From Bermanella sp049115935 (GTDB lineage: Bacteria > Pseudomonadota > Gammaproteobacteria > Pseudomonadales > Oceanobacteraceae): a stretch of 64,000 nt of DNA. The stretch is taken from contig JAGDZK010000042.1 of the NCBI GenBank assembly GCA_049115935.1, positions 44,707 to 108,706 on the forward strand, read 5' to 3'. The position numbers and the translations under genes were made by a program. Shown in pieces: positions 1 through 8,552 of the stretch; the stretch's first letter is position 1; the number at the start of each line of letters is the position of its first letter. The notes beneath the pieces are model-generated. The model did no database searches. It worked only from the letters and a program-made list of their open reading frames with translations, and had not been told where the DNA came from.

Positions 1-407
1 GCATTAAATTTTTCAATCAAAGATTGATAACTGCCTGGCTTAATAAATGGCATATCCCCTAAACAAATCATGATGGCGTTATCAGCTTTAGCCGCTTTGA
101 CGCCATGTTGAATCGATGCGCTTAGTCCTGTTTTAAAATCTGGATTTTTAGTCGTTTTTAAACCATGAGCTTTAAATAGCTTTGTTAGAATAAGGTCATC
201 AGGGCGCACCACGCAAATCACTTCATCCACAAATGCTTGCACCTTTAAGGCACTGGTTAATCCAATGGCTTGTTTTTGTTCGCTGGGGTGCATGCTGAAA
301 TCATTAATAAGATGCAGTAGTTTATCTCCACCAAAGCGAGTGCCGCTGCCAGATGCTAATAGAACGGCAGTGATCTTAGGAGTAGGGCTAGCACCTAGCT
401 TAGACAT
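1..407 (-). CDS. MocA/MobA-like molybdenum cofactor nucleotidyltransferase, partial
   Basis: The first 135 residues are visible; the C-terminus lies beyond base 1. The N-terminus carries the nucleotide-binding signature LASGSGTRFGGDK (about residues 17-29), and near residue 115 there is CLGDMPF, the aspartate-containing motif that binds the metal-nucleotide in the MobA/MocA/IspD fold. Family members transfer CMP or GMP to molybdopterin. The start overlaps the end of xdhC by 13 bp, and the gene lies last in a molybdenum hydroxylase operon, so making the cytidine dinucleotide cofactor for the upstream oxidoreductase is the likely job. A plain MobA (GMP) role is less likely, because xanthine dehydrogenase-family enzymes use the CMP form. 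The substrate choice is inference from context. Confidence 0.85.
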   Translation of the reverse strand, partial: MSKLGASPTPKITAVLLASGSGTRFGGDKLLHLINDFSMHPSEQKQAIGLTSALKVQAFVDEVICVVRPDDLILTKLFKAHGLKTTKNPDFKTGLSASIQHGVKAAKADNAIMICLGDMPFIKPGSYQSLIEKFN

Positions 408-1381
408 GCGTGCTGACTTAAACTTTGCGGGGAAGACGTTAAACTTACGCCATTTTTAATCGCTGTCATTTCGGCCAAAATTGACAGGGCAATTTCTGCA
501 GGTGTTTTACTGCCGATATAAATACCCACAGGGCCATGTAAACGATTCACTTGTGCTTGGGTAAAACCAAAGTGTTGTTGTAAGCGTTGACGGCGATCAT
601 GGTTGTTTTGTTGTGATCCTAATGCGCCTACATAAAAGGCTTCGCTTTTTAGCGCGGTTAGTAATGCCATGTCGTCCACCTTTGGATCATGGGCAACCGC
701 AACAATGGCGGTGCGCTCATCCACTGTCATATCGGCGATAATATCGTCTGGGAAACCTTCAAGTAGTGATAATTGTGTTAGTGGCCAATTTTTTCTGTAT
801 TCCGGCCTCGGGTCGCTTACCAGTACTTCATAGCCCAACCCTTGTGCCATTTGTGCTAAGAATTGCCCAGTTTCACCCGCACCAATAATCAGTAAACGCC
901 AAGTAGGGCCAAAAATATTATTCCAAGTATTGCCGCTTAATTCGATGTTGTGATGTTTTTGCCAAAGACACTGTTGAATATTTAATGTGTTTAATTCAAT
1001 GCTGCGATAAATGGCTTGGCGTGCATGAATTTTGTGGATGAGTTGAGTAACGTCTTCAATATCGTTAAATGGTTCAATAACCAATTGTAAAACACCACCA
1101 CAGGGCAAACCAAAATGGTGACGTTGCTCAGGGGTTTCGCCGTACATGATAAGTTGTGGCTTGTTGCAGGGTTGTTGAGTTAAGCGCTGGATTAAATCTT
1201 CTTCAACACAACCACCACTTACGCTGCCATAAAATTGCCCGTTTGAGCTGACGGCCAGTAATGAACCCACAGGCCTGGGGCTGGTGCCCCAGGTTTTGGC
1301 TACCGACACTAGCGTCACTTTATGGCCTTGCCTTAAGGCCTGCAAACAACCTTTTAATACGTCAAGTTGTGAGTCCTGCAT
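395..1381 (-). CDS. xdhC: XdhC/CoxI family molybdenum hydroxylase maturation protein
   Basis: 328 residues in the two-domain XdhC layout. The N-terminal XdhC/CoxI domain includes GSVSGGCVEED near residues 52-62. The C-terminal Rossmann domain starts at LLIIGAGETGQFLA near residue 163 and contains YVGALGSQQN near 251. XdhC-type proteins bind molybdenum cofactor and are needed to insert its sulfurated form into xanthine dehydrogenase-family enzymes; they act in the cytoplasm. It starts 9 bp after the large subunit gene stops and overlaps the mocA-like gene downstream, so all four genes look co-transcribed. The family call is secure; the exact client (the IorB-like subunit) is inferred from linkage. 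Confidence 0.9.
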   Translation of the reverse strand: MQDSQLDVLKGCLQALRQGHKVTLVSVAKTWGTSPRPVGSLLAVSSNGQFYGSVSGGCVEEDLIQRLTQQPCNKPQLIMYGETPEQRHHFGLPCGGVLQLVIEPFNDIEDVTQLIHKIHARQAIYRSIELNTLNIQQCLWQKHHNIELSGNTWNNIFGPTWRLLIIGAGETGQFLAQMAQGLGYEVLVSDPRPEYRKNWPLTQLSLLEGFPDDIIADMTVDERTAIVAVAHDPKVDDMALLTALKSEAFYVGALGSQQNNHDRRQRLQQHFGFTQAQVNRLHGPVGIYIGSKTPAEIALSILAEMTAIKNGVSLTSSPQSLSQHACLS

Positions 1382-1390
1382 AAATACCTC

Positions 1391-3604
1391 TTAAGCTAAC
1401 TTAAGCGGTAAGCTGCGTAAGCGTTTACCGGTTGCAGCAAATATTGCGTTGGCAACAGCGGCAGCAATAGGTGGTAAACCAGGCTCGCCCACACCCGTTG
1501 GGCTTTCATTGCTATGCACCACGTGCACGTTAAACTCCGGTGATTCATTCATGCGTAGCATTTGGTAGTTATGAAAATTTGTTTGTTCAACGGCACCGTC
1601 TTTTAGTGTTATTTCACCATAGAGCGCGGCGGATAAACCAAATATTATGCCACCTTCCATTTGCGCTTTAATAACATCAGGGTTAACGGCTGTGCCACAA
1701 TCCACAGCACATGTGACTTTATGTACTTGAATCTTGTTATCTTTTATCGATACTTCTGCCACTTGAGCGACATAGGAGCCAAAGGACATATGAGTAGCGA
1801 CACCATGAAAATGACTTTTTGCAAGGGGCCTGCCCCAGCCGGATTGGTTAGCGGCTAACTGTAAAACATGAGCAAGACGTGGATTATTTTTTAGGTGTTT
1901 TAAACGATAAGCCACGGGATCTTGTTTTTGATTAGCTGCCACTTCATCCATCATGGATTCTTTAAAAAAACCACTGTAGCTGTGACCCACGCTGCGCCAA
2001 AAGCCTAACGGTAAGCCTGGATCAATGGTGACATGACTCACTTGTTTGTTAGGGCTGTCGTAATCTTCAAATAACCCTTCAATACTGGAAGGGTCCACTA
2101 CCCAGCCATCAAATAACCCATAACCGCGTTTACTTAGCCAGTCCACCATGGCGTTTGGCATAAATCCAGGCGCCATGGCATCAACGGTTTCATCCATCAT
2201 GTAGGGCATGATATTTGGCCCAACCCGTTTTACATTCCAGCTATTTATGGTGCCATCTTTATTTAAGCCAATATCAAATTTGGCTAACGATGCAGGGCGA
2301 TAAAGATCATGCTGGGTATCGTCTTCGCGGCTCCATATTAATTGCACGGGCAGTTGAGTGGCTTTAGCAATAGCGGTGGTTTCGGCAACAAAATCCGAAG
2401 CACTGCGACGGCCAAAACCACCACCTAAAAATGTGCCGTGAACAGTGACATCATCTTTTGAAACATCGGCAAATAATGCGGCAATATTTTTAGCTATCCC
2501 TGGACTTTGACTGCCCACCCAAACATCGACTTTTTCGTTTTCAATTTTAACCGTGCAGTTAAGTGGCTCCATGGTAGCGTGCGCTAAATAGGGTGCCCAA
2601 TACTGGGCGCTAATGACTTGGTCTGCTTGTTGAATAGCACTGGCATCGCCTTCGTCATGGCCGTTATCACCTTCTTTAGACAAAGCGTTTTCAAATAATC
2701 CCATGCCATTGTTCGCATCTAACGAATGGGTTGAAAACGTGCTGAGTTTTTCAGGCAGTTGCCATTCTACATTGACCTTAGTTAGTGCGTTTTTAGCTTG
2801 GTAATAATGCTCTGCCACCACGGCAACACCATTATGTATAGCCACAATGGCTTTTACACCGGGCATTTTTTTGGCTGCGCTGTCATCAAAGGATTTAACT
2901 GTGCCTCCTGCCACTGGGCAGCGCTTAAGCGCTGCTTTTTGTAAACCTGCAAAATCCACATCTAAACCAAATTGCGCGGTACCGGTGCTTTTTGCTAGGG
3001 CATCAAGTCTTTGGTTGTACTTACCAATGTATTTAAATTGACTGGCTGGTTTGATAGGTGTGTCTTCTGGGAAATCTAGTGTGCTTGCTATATCAACAAA
3101 GTCACCATAAGCAAATGCTTTACCTTGAATAAATATTTTACCGTCTTGGGTTTGTATGGTTTCAAGCGGCTTATTTAATTGCCGAGCGGCTGCCTGTCGA
3201 ATAACTAAACGTGTGTTTGCTGCCAATTGGCGCAGTGGTAAAAAATGCCCTTTAATGCTGGTGCTGCCCCCCGTTATTTGCATGCCAAATTCTGGGTTTG
3301 CATAGTCATCATTAGCGCCTGTTTGGTGAACCGAAATGCTGCTTGGTAATACATCTAAATCTTCTGCTAATAAGGTGGTTAAGCCGGTGTAAACACCTTG
3401 ACCCATTTCACTTCGTGGCAGATAAAAATGAACCTGGTTATCCGGTGTGATTTGTAATATCGCATTGGGAGTAAGATTTTCTTGTTCTGTTGCACCGGCT
3501 GTTTGAGCCATTCCCATTAACGGAATACCAACAATTAAGCCGCCCCCTGCAATGGTCGTGTGTTTTAAAAAACTGCGACGGGAGGTATTGATGTCATTGC
3601 TCAT
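1391..3604 (-). CDS. Molybdopterin-binding subunit, IorB-like aldehyde/isoquinoline oxidoreductase
   Basis: 737 residues. The N-terminus has a twin-arginine signal (SRRSFLK then a hydrophobic stretch), so the folded cofactor-loaded enzyme is probably exported to the periplasm. Family motifs include GGGFGRR (cofactor binding, near residue 395) and GVGEPGLPP near the C-terminus, which holds the conserved catalytic glutamate of xanthine dehydrogenase-family enzymes. The length and separate small subunit match the isoquinoline 1-oxidoreductase/periplasmic aldehyde oxidase group rather than cytoplasmic xanthine dehydrogenase. It follows the 2Fe-2S gene with a 2-bp gap and precedes xdhC. The natural substrate cannot be read from sequence; an aldehyde or N-heterocycle is the family expectation. 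Confidence 0.9.
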   Translation of the reverse strand: MSNDINTSRRSFLKHTTIAGGGLIVGIPLMGMAQTAGATEQENLTPNAILQITPDNQVHFYLPRSEMGQGVYTGLTTLLAEDLDVLPSSISVHQTGANDDYANPEFGMQITGGSTSIKGHFLPLRQLAANTRLVIRQAAARQLNKPLETIQTQDGKIFIQGKAFAYGDFVDIASTLDFPEDTPIKPASQFKYIGKYNQRLDALAKSTGTAQFGLDVDFAGLQKAALKRCPVAGGTVKSFDDSAAKKMPGVKAIVAIHNGVAVVAEHYYQAKNALTKVNVEWQLPEKLSTFSTHSLDANNGMGLFENALSKEGDNGHDEGDASAIQQADQVISAQYWAPYLAHATMEPLNCTVKIENEKVDVWVGSQSPGIAKNIAALFADVSKDDVTVHGTFLGGGFGRRSASDFVAETTAIAKATQLPVQLIWSREDDTQHDLYRPASLAKFDIGLNKDGTINSWNVKRVGPNIMPYMMDETVDAMAPGFMPNAMVDWLSKRGYGLFDGWVVDPSSIEGLFEDYDSPNKQVSHVTIDPGLPLGFWRSVGHSYSGFFKESMMDEVAANQKQDPVAYRLKHLKNNPRLAHVLQLAANQSGWGRPLAKSHFHGVATHMSFGSYVAQVAEVSIKDNKIQVHKVTCAVDCGTAVNPDVIKAQMEGGIIFGLSAALYGEITLKDGAVEQTNFHNYQMLRMNESPEFNVHVVHSNESPTGVGEPGLPPIAAAVANAIFAATGKRLRSLPLKLA

Positions 3605-3606
3605 GA

Positions 3607-4128
3607 TTAAGCCTCCTGCTTAGAAGTTGTTGGGTTGAAGTGCTGCACTGCTTGCAATTTGCCTTGACCGTTTTGTATGGTTTTAGCAGCTTGTTTGATG
3701 GCACTTTTAATTCGTGGGTAAGTGCCACAGCGGCAGATATTGCCACTCATGGCGTTATCAATTTCAGTGTCACTTGGATTGGGGTTACTTTTTAATAAAG
3801 CGGTGGCGCTGATGATTTGGCCACTTTGGCAATAACCACATTGAGGCACACTGCTATCAACCCAAGCTTGCTGTAAGGCAGATGTCATATCTGGGTTGCC
3901 TAGTCCTTCGATGGTGGTTACGTTTCGATTGCTCACGGCTGCTAAAGGCAACACACAGGTACGGGTAGACTGGCCATCTACCAACATACTGCATGCACCA
4001 CATAACCCCATGCCGCAGCCAAACTTGCTGCCTTTTAATTTAAGGTGATCCCGAATAACCCACAATAGTGGTGTGTCGGCAGGTACATCGACTTCTATGG
4101 GTTGGCCATTTAAGGTAAAGCGCAGCAT
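3607..4128 (-). CDS. 2Fe-2S subunit, IorA-like
   Basis: About 173 residues. The start at 4128 (MLRFTLNG) is preferred over the ATG 12 bp upstream because GGAGAG sits at the right distance from it. The plant-type ferredoxin domain has the cluster motif FGCGMGLCGAC plus a further Cys, and the C-terminal all-helical [2Fe-2S] domain has CGYCQSG and NICRCGTYPRI, so both clusters of the family are present. It passes electrons from the molybdenum site of the adjacent large subunit to an outside acceptor such as a cytochrome. It has no signal of its own, so it would be exported by hitchhiking on the Tat signal of the large subunit. First gene of the operon. Confidence 0.9.
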   Translation of the reverse strand: MLRFTLNGQPIEVDVPADTPLLWVIRDHLKLKGSKFGCGMGLCGACSMLVDGQSTRTCVLPLAAVSNRNVTTIEGLGNPDMTSALQQAWVDSSVPQCGYCQSGQIISATALLKSNPNPSDTEIDNAMSGNICRCGTYPRIKSAIKQAAKTIQNGQGKLQAVQHFNPTTSKQEA

Positions 4129-4164
4129 GCATCTCTCCAAGTGTCGGTATCATATGAAATTCGA

Positions 4165-4184
4165 TTTAGAGTATAGGCTCTAAA
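4165..4184. promoter_or_regulatory. Inverted repeat in front of the molybdenum hydroxylase operon
   Basis: Two 7-bp arms, TTTAGAG and CTCTAAA, are separated by 6 bp. On the minus strand the spacer and one arm include TATACT, a plausible -10 element, with TTGATA upstream, although the 15-bp spacing is short. This would place a repressor site over the iorA promoter. Dyad symmetry is seen directly; operator function is inference. Confidence 0.35.
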
Positions 4185-4298
4185 GCGCAATATCAATACA
4201 ACAATCACCAACAATTAAGAGTGGCGAACTAGGGTTTAGGGGGTGATTTGTCTATACTGCTCACATTATTCAATTTTCAATTTATTTTGAGTGAGTTT

Positions 4299-4793
4299 AT
4301 GAAGAAGCTATTGGTCCTCACCACAGGCGGTACCTTAGATAAAATTTATTTTGATGCCTTAAGTGAGTTTCAAGTAGGCGCGCCTGTTGCCGGTGATATT
4401 TTGCAGCGCATGAATGTGGCACTGGATGTTGAGTTAATTGAGGTATGCCGTAAAGATAGTCTGGAATTAACCGATGAAGATCGTGAAAAGCTTAAGGCAT
4501 TAATTGAATCCACAGACGCGGATCGAATTTTAATAACCCATGGAACTGACACCATGGTGAACAGTGCCAATACGATTGGCCCACAAGCCGGTAAGGTAAT
4601 TGTGTTTACCGGCGCGATGCAACCTGCAGCATTTACCAATACCGATGCCGTTTTTAATATTGGCACAGCACTTGGTGCTTTAATGTCACCAGCTACCCCT
4701 GATGGTTGTTACCTTGCCATGAGTGGGCAAGTGTATCGCGCCGATGAAGTGAAAAAAAATTATGATTCGAAGCGCTTTGAGTCAACAAAATAA
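4299..4793 (+). CDS. Stand-alone asparaginase N-terminal domain protein
   Basis: 164 residues from the ATG at 4299, chosen because a GAG-rich ribosome site precedes it and the protein then starts directly at the first beta strand (MKKLLVLTTGGTLDK). The threonine motif TTGGTLDK and the second motif HGTDTM match the two catalytic signatures of L-asparaginases. Usual asparaginases have about 330 residues with a second C-terminal domain; this one stops after the N-terminal domain and runs into a terminator, so it is a complete short gene rather than a cut one. One-domain homologues are annotated in other proteobacteria, with activity unproven. Possible roles are an amidase on asparagine or on another small amide. 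Confidence 0.75.
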   Translation: MKKLLVLTTGGTLDKIYFDALSEFQVGAPVAGDILQRMNVALDVELIEVCRKDSLELTDEDREKLKALIESTDADRILITHGTDTMVNSANTIGPQAGKVIVFTGAMQPAAFTNTDAVFNIGTALGALMSPATPDGCYLAMSGQVYRADEVKKNYDSKRFESTK

Positions 4794-4808
4794 CGTTTAC
4801 TTCTTAAG

Positions 4809-4861
4809 TTAACAAACACAAAAAAGCCCGNNNNNNNNNCGGGCTTTTTTGTGTTTGTTAA
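4809..4861. terminator. Bidirectional terminator with unsequenced loop
   Basis: Perfect 22-bp arms (4809-4830 and 4840-4861) flank nine Ns. The inner part is GC-rich (GCCCG/CGGGC) with A and T tracts on either side, so it works as a rho-independent terminator in both directions, between convergent genes. The Ns occupy exactly the loop. Confidence 0.85.
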
Positions 4862-4864
4862 ATA

Positions 4865-5899
4865 TTAGGCTTGTGTGGCAAGTTGAGGCTCAGCGTCTTT
4901 GGCAAAGCGGTTAGCTCTTAAGATACTGGCAAAATCATTAAAGCGTACACCGTTTTCTTTCATAACAGGGTATGCCTGCTTGGCCACCATTTGGCGTAAA
5001 TAAAATGGCTGGCTGACCACAAAGTGATGCATCGCATGGGTAGCGCCAAAGTTAAAACAAAATAACTGCACAGGTATTAAGCTCCAGTGGTTCATGACTT
5101 GGCATTGTTTGATGAGTGAATCTACATCCCCATAATAATGAAGCGCTGCGGTGATATTGTGAAGACAAAGTGCACGCAATAAATTAGGTAAAATCCATAC
5201 CACCATCACGATAGAAAGCACATCAATGGCTTGCAATAATAACGGCGAATAACTTAAGCCAAGTGTTTCGTTTACATTGAATGCATCATAAAGATGAAAT
5301 GCCAAGAAACCATAAAGACCGATCACATATAAATGGGCTAATGGCGCACCCTTAGAAACAAAGCTTAGATAGTGGTAACCCTTCATGCTGCTAAGCTCTT
5401 TCATACGCAGCGAAATAGATAAAAAGCCATCCAGTGAAATGATAATGCGCTTTAGGCTAAAGGCCATACCATTACCAAGCACACGCTCTTCAATATCGTC
5501 TTTGGTGCCCGATACTTTATGGTGATTAAAATGCATGTTACGACGGAACCAAGGGTTCACAGTATTAGGGCGCATGATCCAAACAATAGCCATCATGGTG
5601 TTTTGTATAAAACGATTTTTGCGGAAGTACAAACGATGAATCAGGTCATGCTCAAGTTCATGACTGATTGATGCAAAAAAAGCAGAAAGCATGATGCAGG
5701 CCCAAGCTGGAATCCACTGCGCAATATAAGCATAACCAGAGAAAATCATACCGAATAGAGCAACCAAGCAAATGGTTAAGCCAATGGCGTTTTGATTGAG
5801 TAAAAATGGGTGGCGTTGTTTAAGCTCGGCATCCGCTTGGCGAATGGCTTGCTGTATGTTGGCGATCGCAATTGCGTCGTTATTTTTTGGGCTATTCAT
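4865..5899 (-). CDS. Membrane fatty acid desaturase / hydroxylase family protein
   Basis: 344 residues with several hydrophobic segments (about 45-100 and 180-255) and the three histidine clusters of the membrane di-iron desaturase/hydroxylase superfamily: HELEHDLIHR near residue 86, NMHFNHHK near 123, and THAMHHF near 287. Such enzymes use O2 and an electron donor to desaturate or hydroxylate acyl chains or alkanes in the inner membrane. The histidine spacing fits fatty acid desaturases better than AlkB alkane hydroxylases, but the substrate is not certain. It is monocistronic, ends at the terminator shared with the asparaginase-like gene, and is divergent from the DUF5610-like gene. Confidence 0.8.
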   Translation of the reverse strand: MNSPKNNDAIAIANIQQAIRQADAELKQRHPFLLNQNAIGLTICLVALFGMIFSGYAYIAQWIPAWACIMLSAFFASISHELEHDLIHRLYFRKNRFIQNTMMAIVWIMRPNTVNPWFRRNMHFNHHKVSGTKDDIEERVLGNGMAFSLKRIIISLDGFLSISLRMKELSSMKGYHYLSFVSKGAPLAHLYVIGLYGFLAFHLYDAFNVNETLGLSYSPLLLQAIDVLSIVMVVWILPNLLRALCLHNITAALHYYGDVDSLIKQCQVMNHWSLIPVQLFCFNFGATHAMHHFVVSQPFYLRQMVAKQAYPVMKENGVRFNDFASILRANRFAKDAEPQLATQA

Positions 5900-6236
5900 G
5901 ACATCACATTATTTTTATTGTTATTTAACGTTACAAATATTAACAATCTACAAGGAAGGGGTCTTTCATTATTAGTGGTACAAGTCTATTTTTTTGAGGT
6001 TCTTCGATGGATTGTCTTACAGTTTTTGCGTTGCTTGGTGGGATTGTCTGACAGCTTGGCTGGACCTGCAGAATGTAATGAATAATGGATATTAGCTTAG
6101 CTCATATAAAAGGAGCTTCTTATAAGTGTTTAACCTTATAAGGAGTGTCAATTGAACTAAAGTAAGTGACCAGCAAGCCGATAAGTTGGGTATCACTTAT
6201 TCAACTAAGCCAAGGCTGGCTACCTAGAGGTGTGCC
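5900..6236. other. 337-bp divergent intergenic region with a direct repeat
   Basis: This separates the desaturase from the next gene and must hold both promoters. The one structured element is a near-perfect 14-bp direct repeat, GGATTGTCTTACAG at 6009-6022 and GGATTGTCTGACAG at 6041-6054, 32 bp apart (three helical turns). The second copy contains the dyad TGTC-T-GACA. A reading frame of about 90 codons crosses from the desaturase start but shows no protein-like features. I see no RNA gene. Confidence 0.5.
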
Positions 6237-7367
6237 ATGTTGTCGTTTAATTCTGCGTTATTCAATAAGTCGAATTTGTTCTCACAACCTATTCAGCCTC
6301 GTGTGATGGCTGAAGAAAACCTTGATCAAGATAAGTTTGCCCATCAGCGTCTAGGCCAAGCTTTGAAGGATAATCTGGGTGTAGATATGCCCCCAGAGAA
6401 AACCGTTAACGAATCAAAAAGTGTGTTTGATATCGATGCTGTCATCGATACGGTCATGCAGCACGTGGGTAAGCGTATCGACCAAGCCCGCAGTAATGGC
6501 GCCAGCGATGATGACTTAAAGTCTATGTTTGATGCCGCTCGTAGCGGTGTTGAGACAGGCTTCAATCAAGCGCGAGAGCAAATTGATGCCCTTAATAAGT
6601 TAGATGATCCTTTGGCTGAAAAAATTAATGCCGCCGAACAGGGTATTTATGACGGTATTGACGAGCTTGAGGAAAACACATTTAACCCTCAAGAGCAGAT
6701 AGTCAAAGCCAATACGGTTGAATACGCAAAAGCGTATGAGCGCACCAGTAATAGCTTTGAATTTGAGCTAACCACCCAAGAAGGGGATGTGGTTAAAATT
6801 CAAGCTATGAGTAATTATGAATCTTACCAAGAAGCCCTTAAAGCTCAGGGCAATGGTAAAGAGTTATACGCCAACTACAGTGAGCAAAGTAACAGTTCGG
6901 GTTTTAACTTATTAGTTGAAGGTGATTTAAATGACGAGGAAATGGCCGCCATTGAATCCCTTATGTCACAAGTTAACGACCTAGCTGACGAGTTTTATTC
7001 AGGTGACCTGGGAACCGCATTTGATATGGCCATGAATTTAACCAGTGACGCTGATCAAATTGCGCAGTTCAGCTTAGACCTTAAGCAAAGCCAATTAAGC
7101 AGCTACGAATATGGCGCCATGAAAGGTGAAGCCTTGGGGAATGGCAATAAAGGCTATGATACAGCCAAGTTACCAAAAGGCTTGGCGGACCCTCTGGCTA
7201 ATTTTGCTCAAGGAGTGAAAGAGGCCTTTGAGGAAGCGAATCAATTTGCAAACTCTCGCAGCTTGTTAGAAAACTTATTCGAGCAAATGGATCAAACCAC
7301 ACAAACATTGGGTAAAAGTCAGTTACCTGATCTATTAAAACCTATGTTAAACGCCTTAAATGCGTAA
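6237..7367 (+). CDS. DUF5610-like hypothetical protein
   Basis: 376 residues, acidic and glutamine-rich, with no signal peptide or membrane segment. The N-terminal 50 residues are low complexity. A helical region at about 60-130 (FDIDAVIDTVMQHVGKRI through an EQGIYDGIDEL segment) resembles the DUF5610 domain found in similar uncharacterised pseudomonad and marine proteins; this match is from memory and tentative. The rest contains an alpha/beta segment around FEFELTTQEGDVVKI and a helical C-terminus. The start is supported by AGAGG about 7 bp upstream. A terminator follows directly, so it is probably a single-gene unit. Function unknown. Confidence 0.7.
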   Translation: MLSFNSALFNKSNLFSQPIQPRVMAEENLDQDKFAHQRLGQALKDNLGVDMPPEKTVNESKSVFDIDAVIDTVMQHVGKRIDQARSNGASDDDLKSMFDAARSGVETGFNQAREQIDALNKLDDPLAEKINAAEQGIYDGIDELEENTFNPQEQIVKANTVEYAKAYERTSNSFEFELTTQEGDVVKIQAMSNYESYQEALKAQGNGKELYANYSEQSNSSGFNLLVEGDLNDEEMAAIESLMSQVNDLADEFYSGDLGTAFDMAMNLTSDADQIAQFSLDLKQSQLSSYEYGAMKGEALGNGNKGYDTAKLPKGLADPLANFAQGVKEAFEEANQFANSRSLLENLFEQMDQTTQTLGKSQLPDLLKPMLNALNA

Positions 7368-7388
7368 CTAACATAGCGATTTCTTTTT

Positions 7389-7424
7389 ACGGGAGGCGCA
7401 GGTAACTGTGTCTCCCGTTTTTTT
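7389..7424 (+). terminator. Rho-independent terminator
   Basis: ACGGGAG pairs with CTCCCGT, with an inner CAG/CTG pairing in the loop, and is followed by seven Ts. It ends the DUF5610-like gene and lies inside a longer in-frame extension of the next reading frame, which argues for a later start of that gene. Confidence 0.8.
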
Positions 7425-7488
7425 ATGGCGTTTTTTATTGTCACGTACCGTGGTATTCTGCCCTCATCAAAAAGCATTAGGAAACACT

Positions 7489-7731
7489 GTGCAGTTAGAG
7501 TTATTGGGCACCACAGGTTGTCATTTGTGTGAAGTAGCAGAGCGTATGGCTAGGCGAATTGCCCCAGTATTCGGCTTTACTTTGGTATATGTGGATATTG
7601 CAGAGGATGATGCTCTGGTTGACAAATATGGCATGCAAATTCCTGTATTAAGAGCACAAGATGGCGGCGAACTGGGTTGGCCGTTTGCAGAAGAAGAATT
7701 GATCCATTGGTTAGAAGCCATAAAACCATAA
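7489..7731 (+). CDS. Glutaredoxin-like thiol protein
   Basis: 80 residues from a GTG start at 7489, chosen because AGGA lies about 8 bp upstream and because the longer reading frame begins inside a terminator. The fold begins directly with a beta strand (VQLELLGTTGCHLCE) carrying a CHLC redox motif, then VYVDIAEDD and the cis-proline strand MQIPVLRAQDG: a glutaredoxin/thioredoxin-like fold of the short DUF836 (YbbN/YuzD-like small) type. A general dithiol reductant role in the cytoplasm is likely; its partners are unknown. The lipoprotein gene follows in the same direction after 47 bp. Confidence 0.75.
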   Translation: MQLELLGTTGCHLCEVAERMARRIAPVFGFTLVYVDIAEDDALVDKYGMQIPVLRAQDGGELGWPFAEEELIHWLEAIKP

Positions 7732-7778
7732 TAAGAATTTCAACTACAATAAATAAACGTAATGTAAGGAGTAATAAC

Positions 7779-8486
7779 GTGTTGCAACGTTTAACTTTAG
7801 TGATATGTATACTGGCCCTTAGTGCCTGTAGCGGTGTCTCACGCACACCTGACGAACAAGCCATTAACTATGCGCTGGTTGAAGATGTCACCGCACGAAA
7901 ATTAACCGATCAATGCAGTGAACTAAGCGTAACCGCTAAACAAGCTGCATGGCGTGGTTATCGCAGCTGGTGGAAGCGTAACGGAAGCCTAGTAGAGGCG
8001 GCTGATTATGGCTTGAGCTACAACTTAGTTACCCTCACCGATACCCGCCAAGAAACCGGTGCTCGTTATGCTATGGGTCTGACGTTTGACATCATTGCTG
8101 AAGCAGAGCAGCGAGTTGCTGAAATTTTAGAAGGCAGTGATAAAGCGGCCACTTGTTTAGACATTATGGCGGAATATCGTGATGGTGCGATGGATTTACG
8201 TGAAGACTCAAACATGTACCCGTTATTGGTTAAGCTACAACAAAAACGCGATGCACATGGCCAAGACCTTTATCTTAAAATGAGTGTCATTGAAGATAAG
8301 TCGAACAAGAAATTTTCACGCAGTGCGTATGCGGTAGAGCGTATGGCAAAACGTGAAGGCTGCGTTAACCCTAAAGTGCGCACCCTTAAATCAGATGGCC
8401 CTAATGAAGTATTAGAAGCCAGTTGTGCAGACGATTCATACTTATTAGTACGCTGTGAATGGCGCAATTGTAAAATTCAAAACTAA
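7779..8486 (+). CDS. Hypothetical lipoprotein
   Basis: 235 residues from a GTG at 7779, which has a strong AAGGAG 7 bp upstream. The N-terminus is a lipoprotein signal peptide ending in the lipobox LSAC, so the mature protein begins at a Cys near residue 16. The mature part is helical and charged, with several cysteines in the last third (EGCVNPKV, ASCADDSY, RCEWRNC) that could form disulfides in the periplasm. No domain was recognised. Two hairpins follow: a 7-bp stem at 8498-8518 and the stronger T-tailed terminator at 8553. Confidence 0.75.
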   Translation: MLQRLTLVICILALSACSGVSRTPDEQAINYALVEDVTARKLTDQCSELSVTAKQAAWRGYRSWWKRNGSLVEAADYGLSYNLVTLTDTRQETGARYAMGLTFDIIAEAEQRVAEILEGSDKAATCLDIMAEYRDGAMDLREDSNMYPLLVKLQQKRDAHGQDLYLKMSVIEDKSNKKFSRSAYAVERMAKREGCVNPKVRTLKSDGPNEVLEASCADDSYLLVRCEWRNCKIQN

Positions 8487-8552
8487 TTGAGCCGCTTGCT
8501 GGAACGATTCATTCCAGCTTTAAGCTCAAGCAGACATTGAGAGTTAATAATG

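Noticed and set aside
5810..6085. Plus-strand frame of about 91 codons overlapping the desaturase start
   Set aside because: No ribosome site, no recognisable protein features, and half of it is antisense to a conserved gene.
7408..7488. Earlier start for the glutaredoxin-like gene
   Set aside because: The extension begins inside the preceding terminator hairpin and lacks a ribosome site; the GTG at 7489 fits the fold start.
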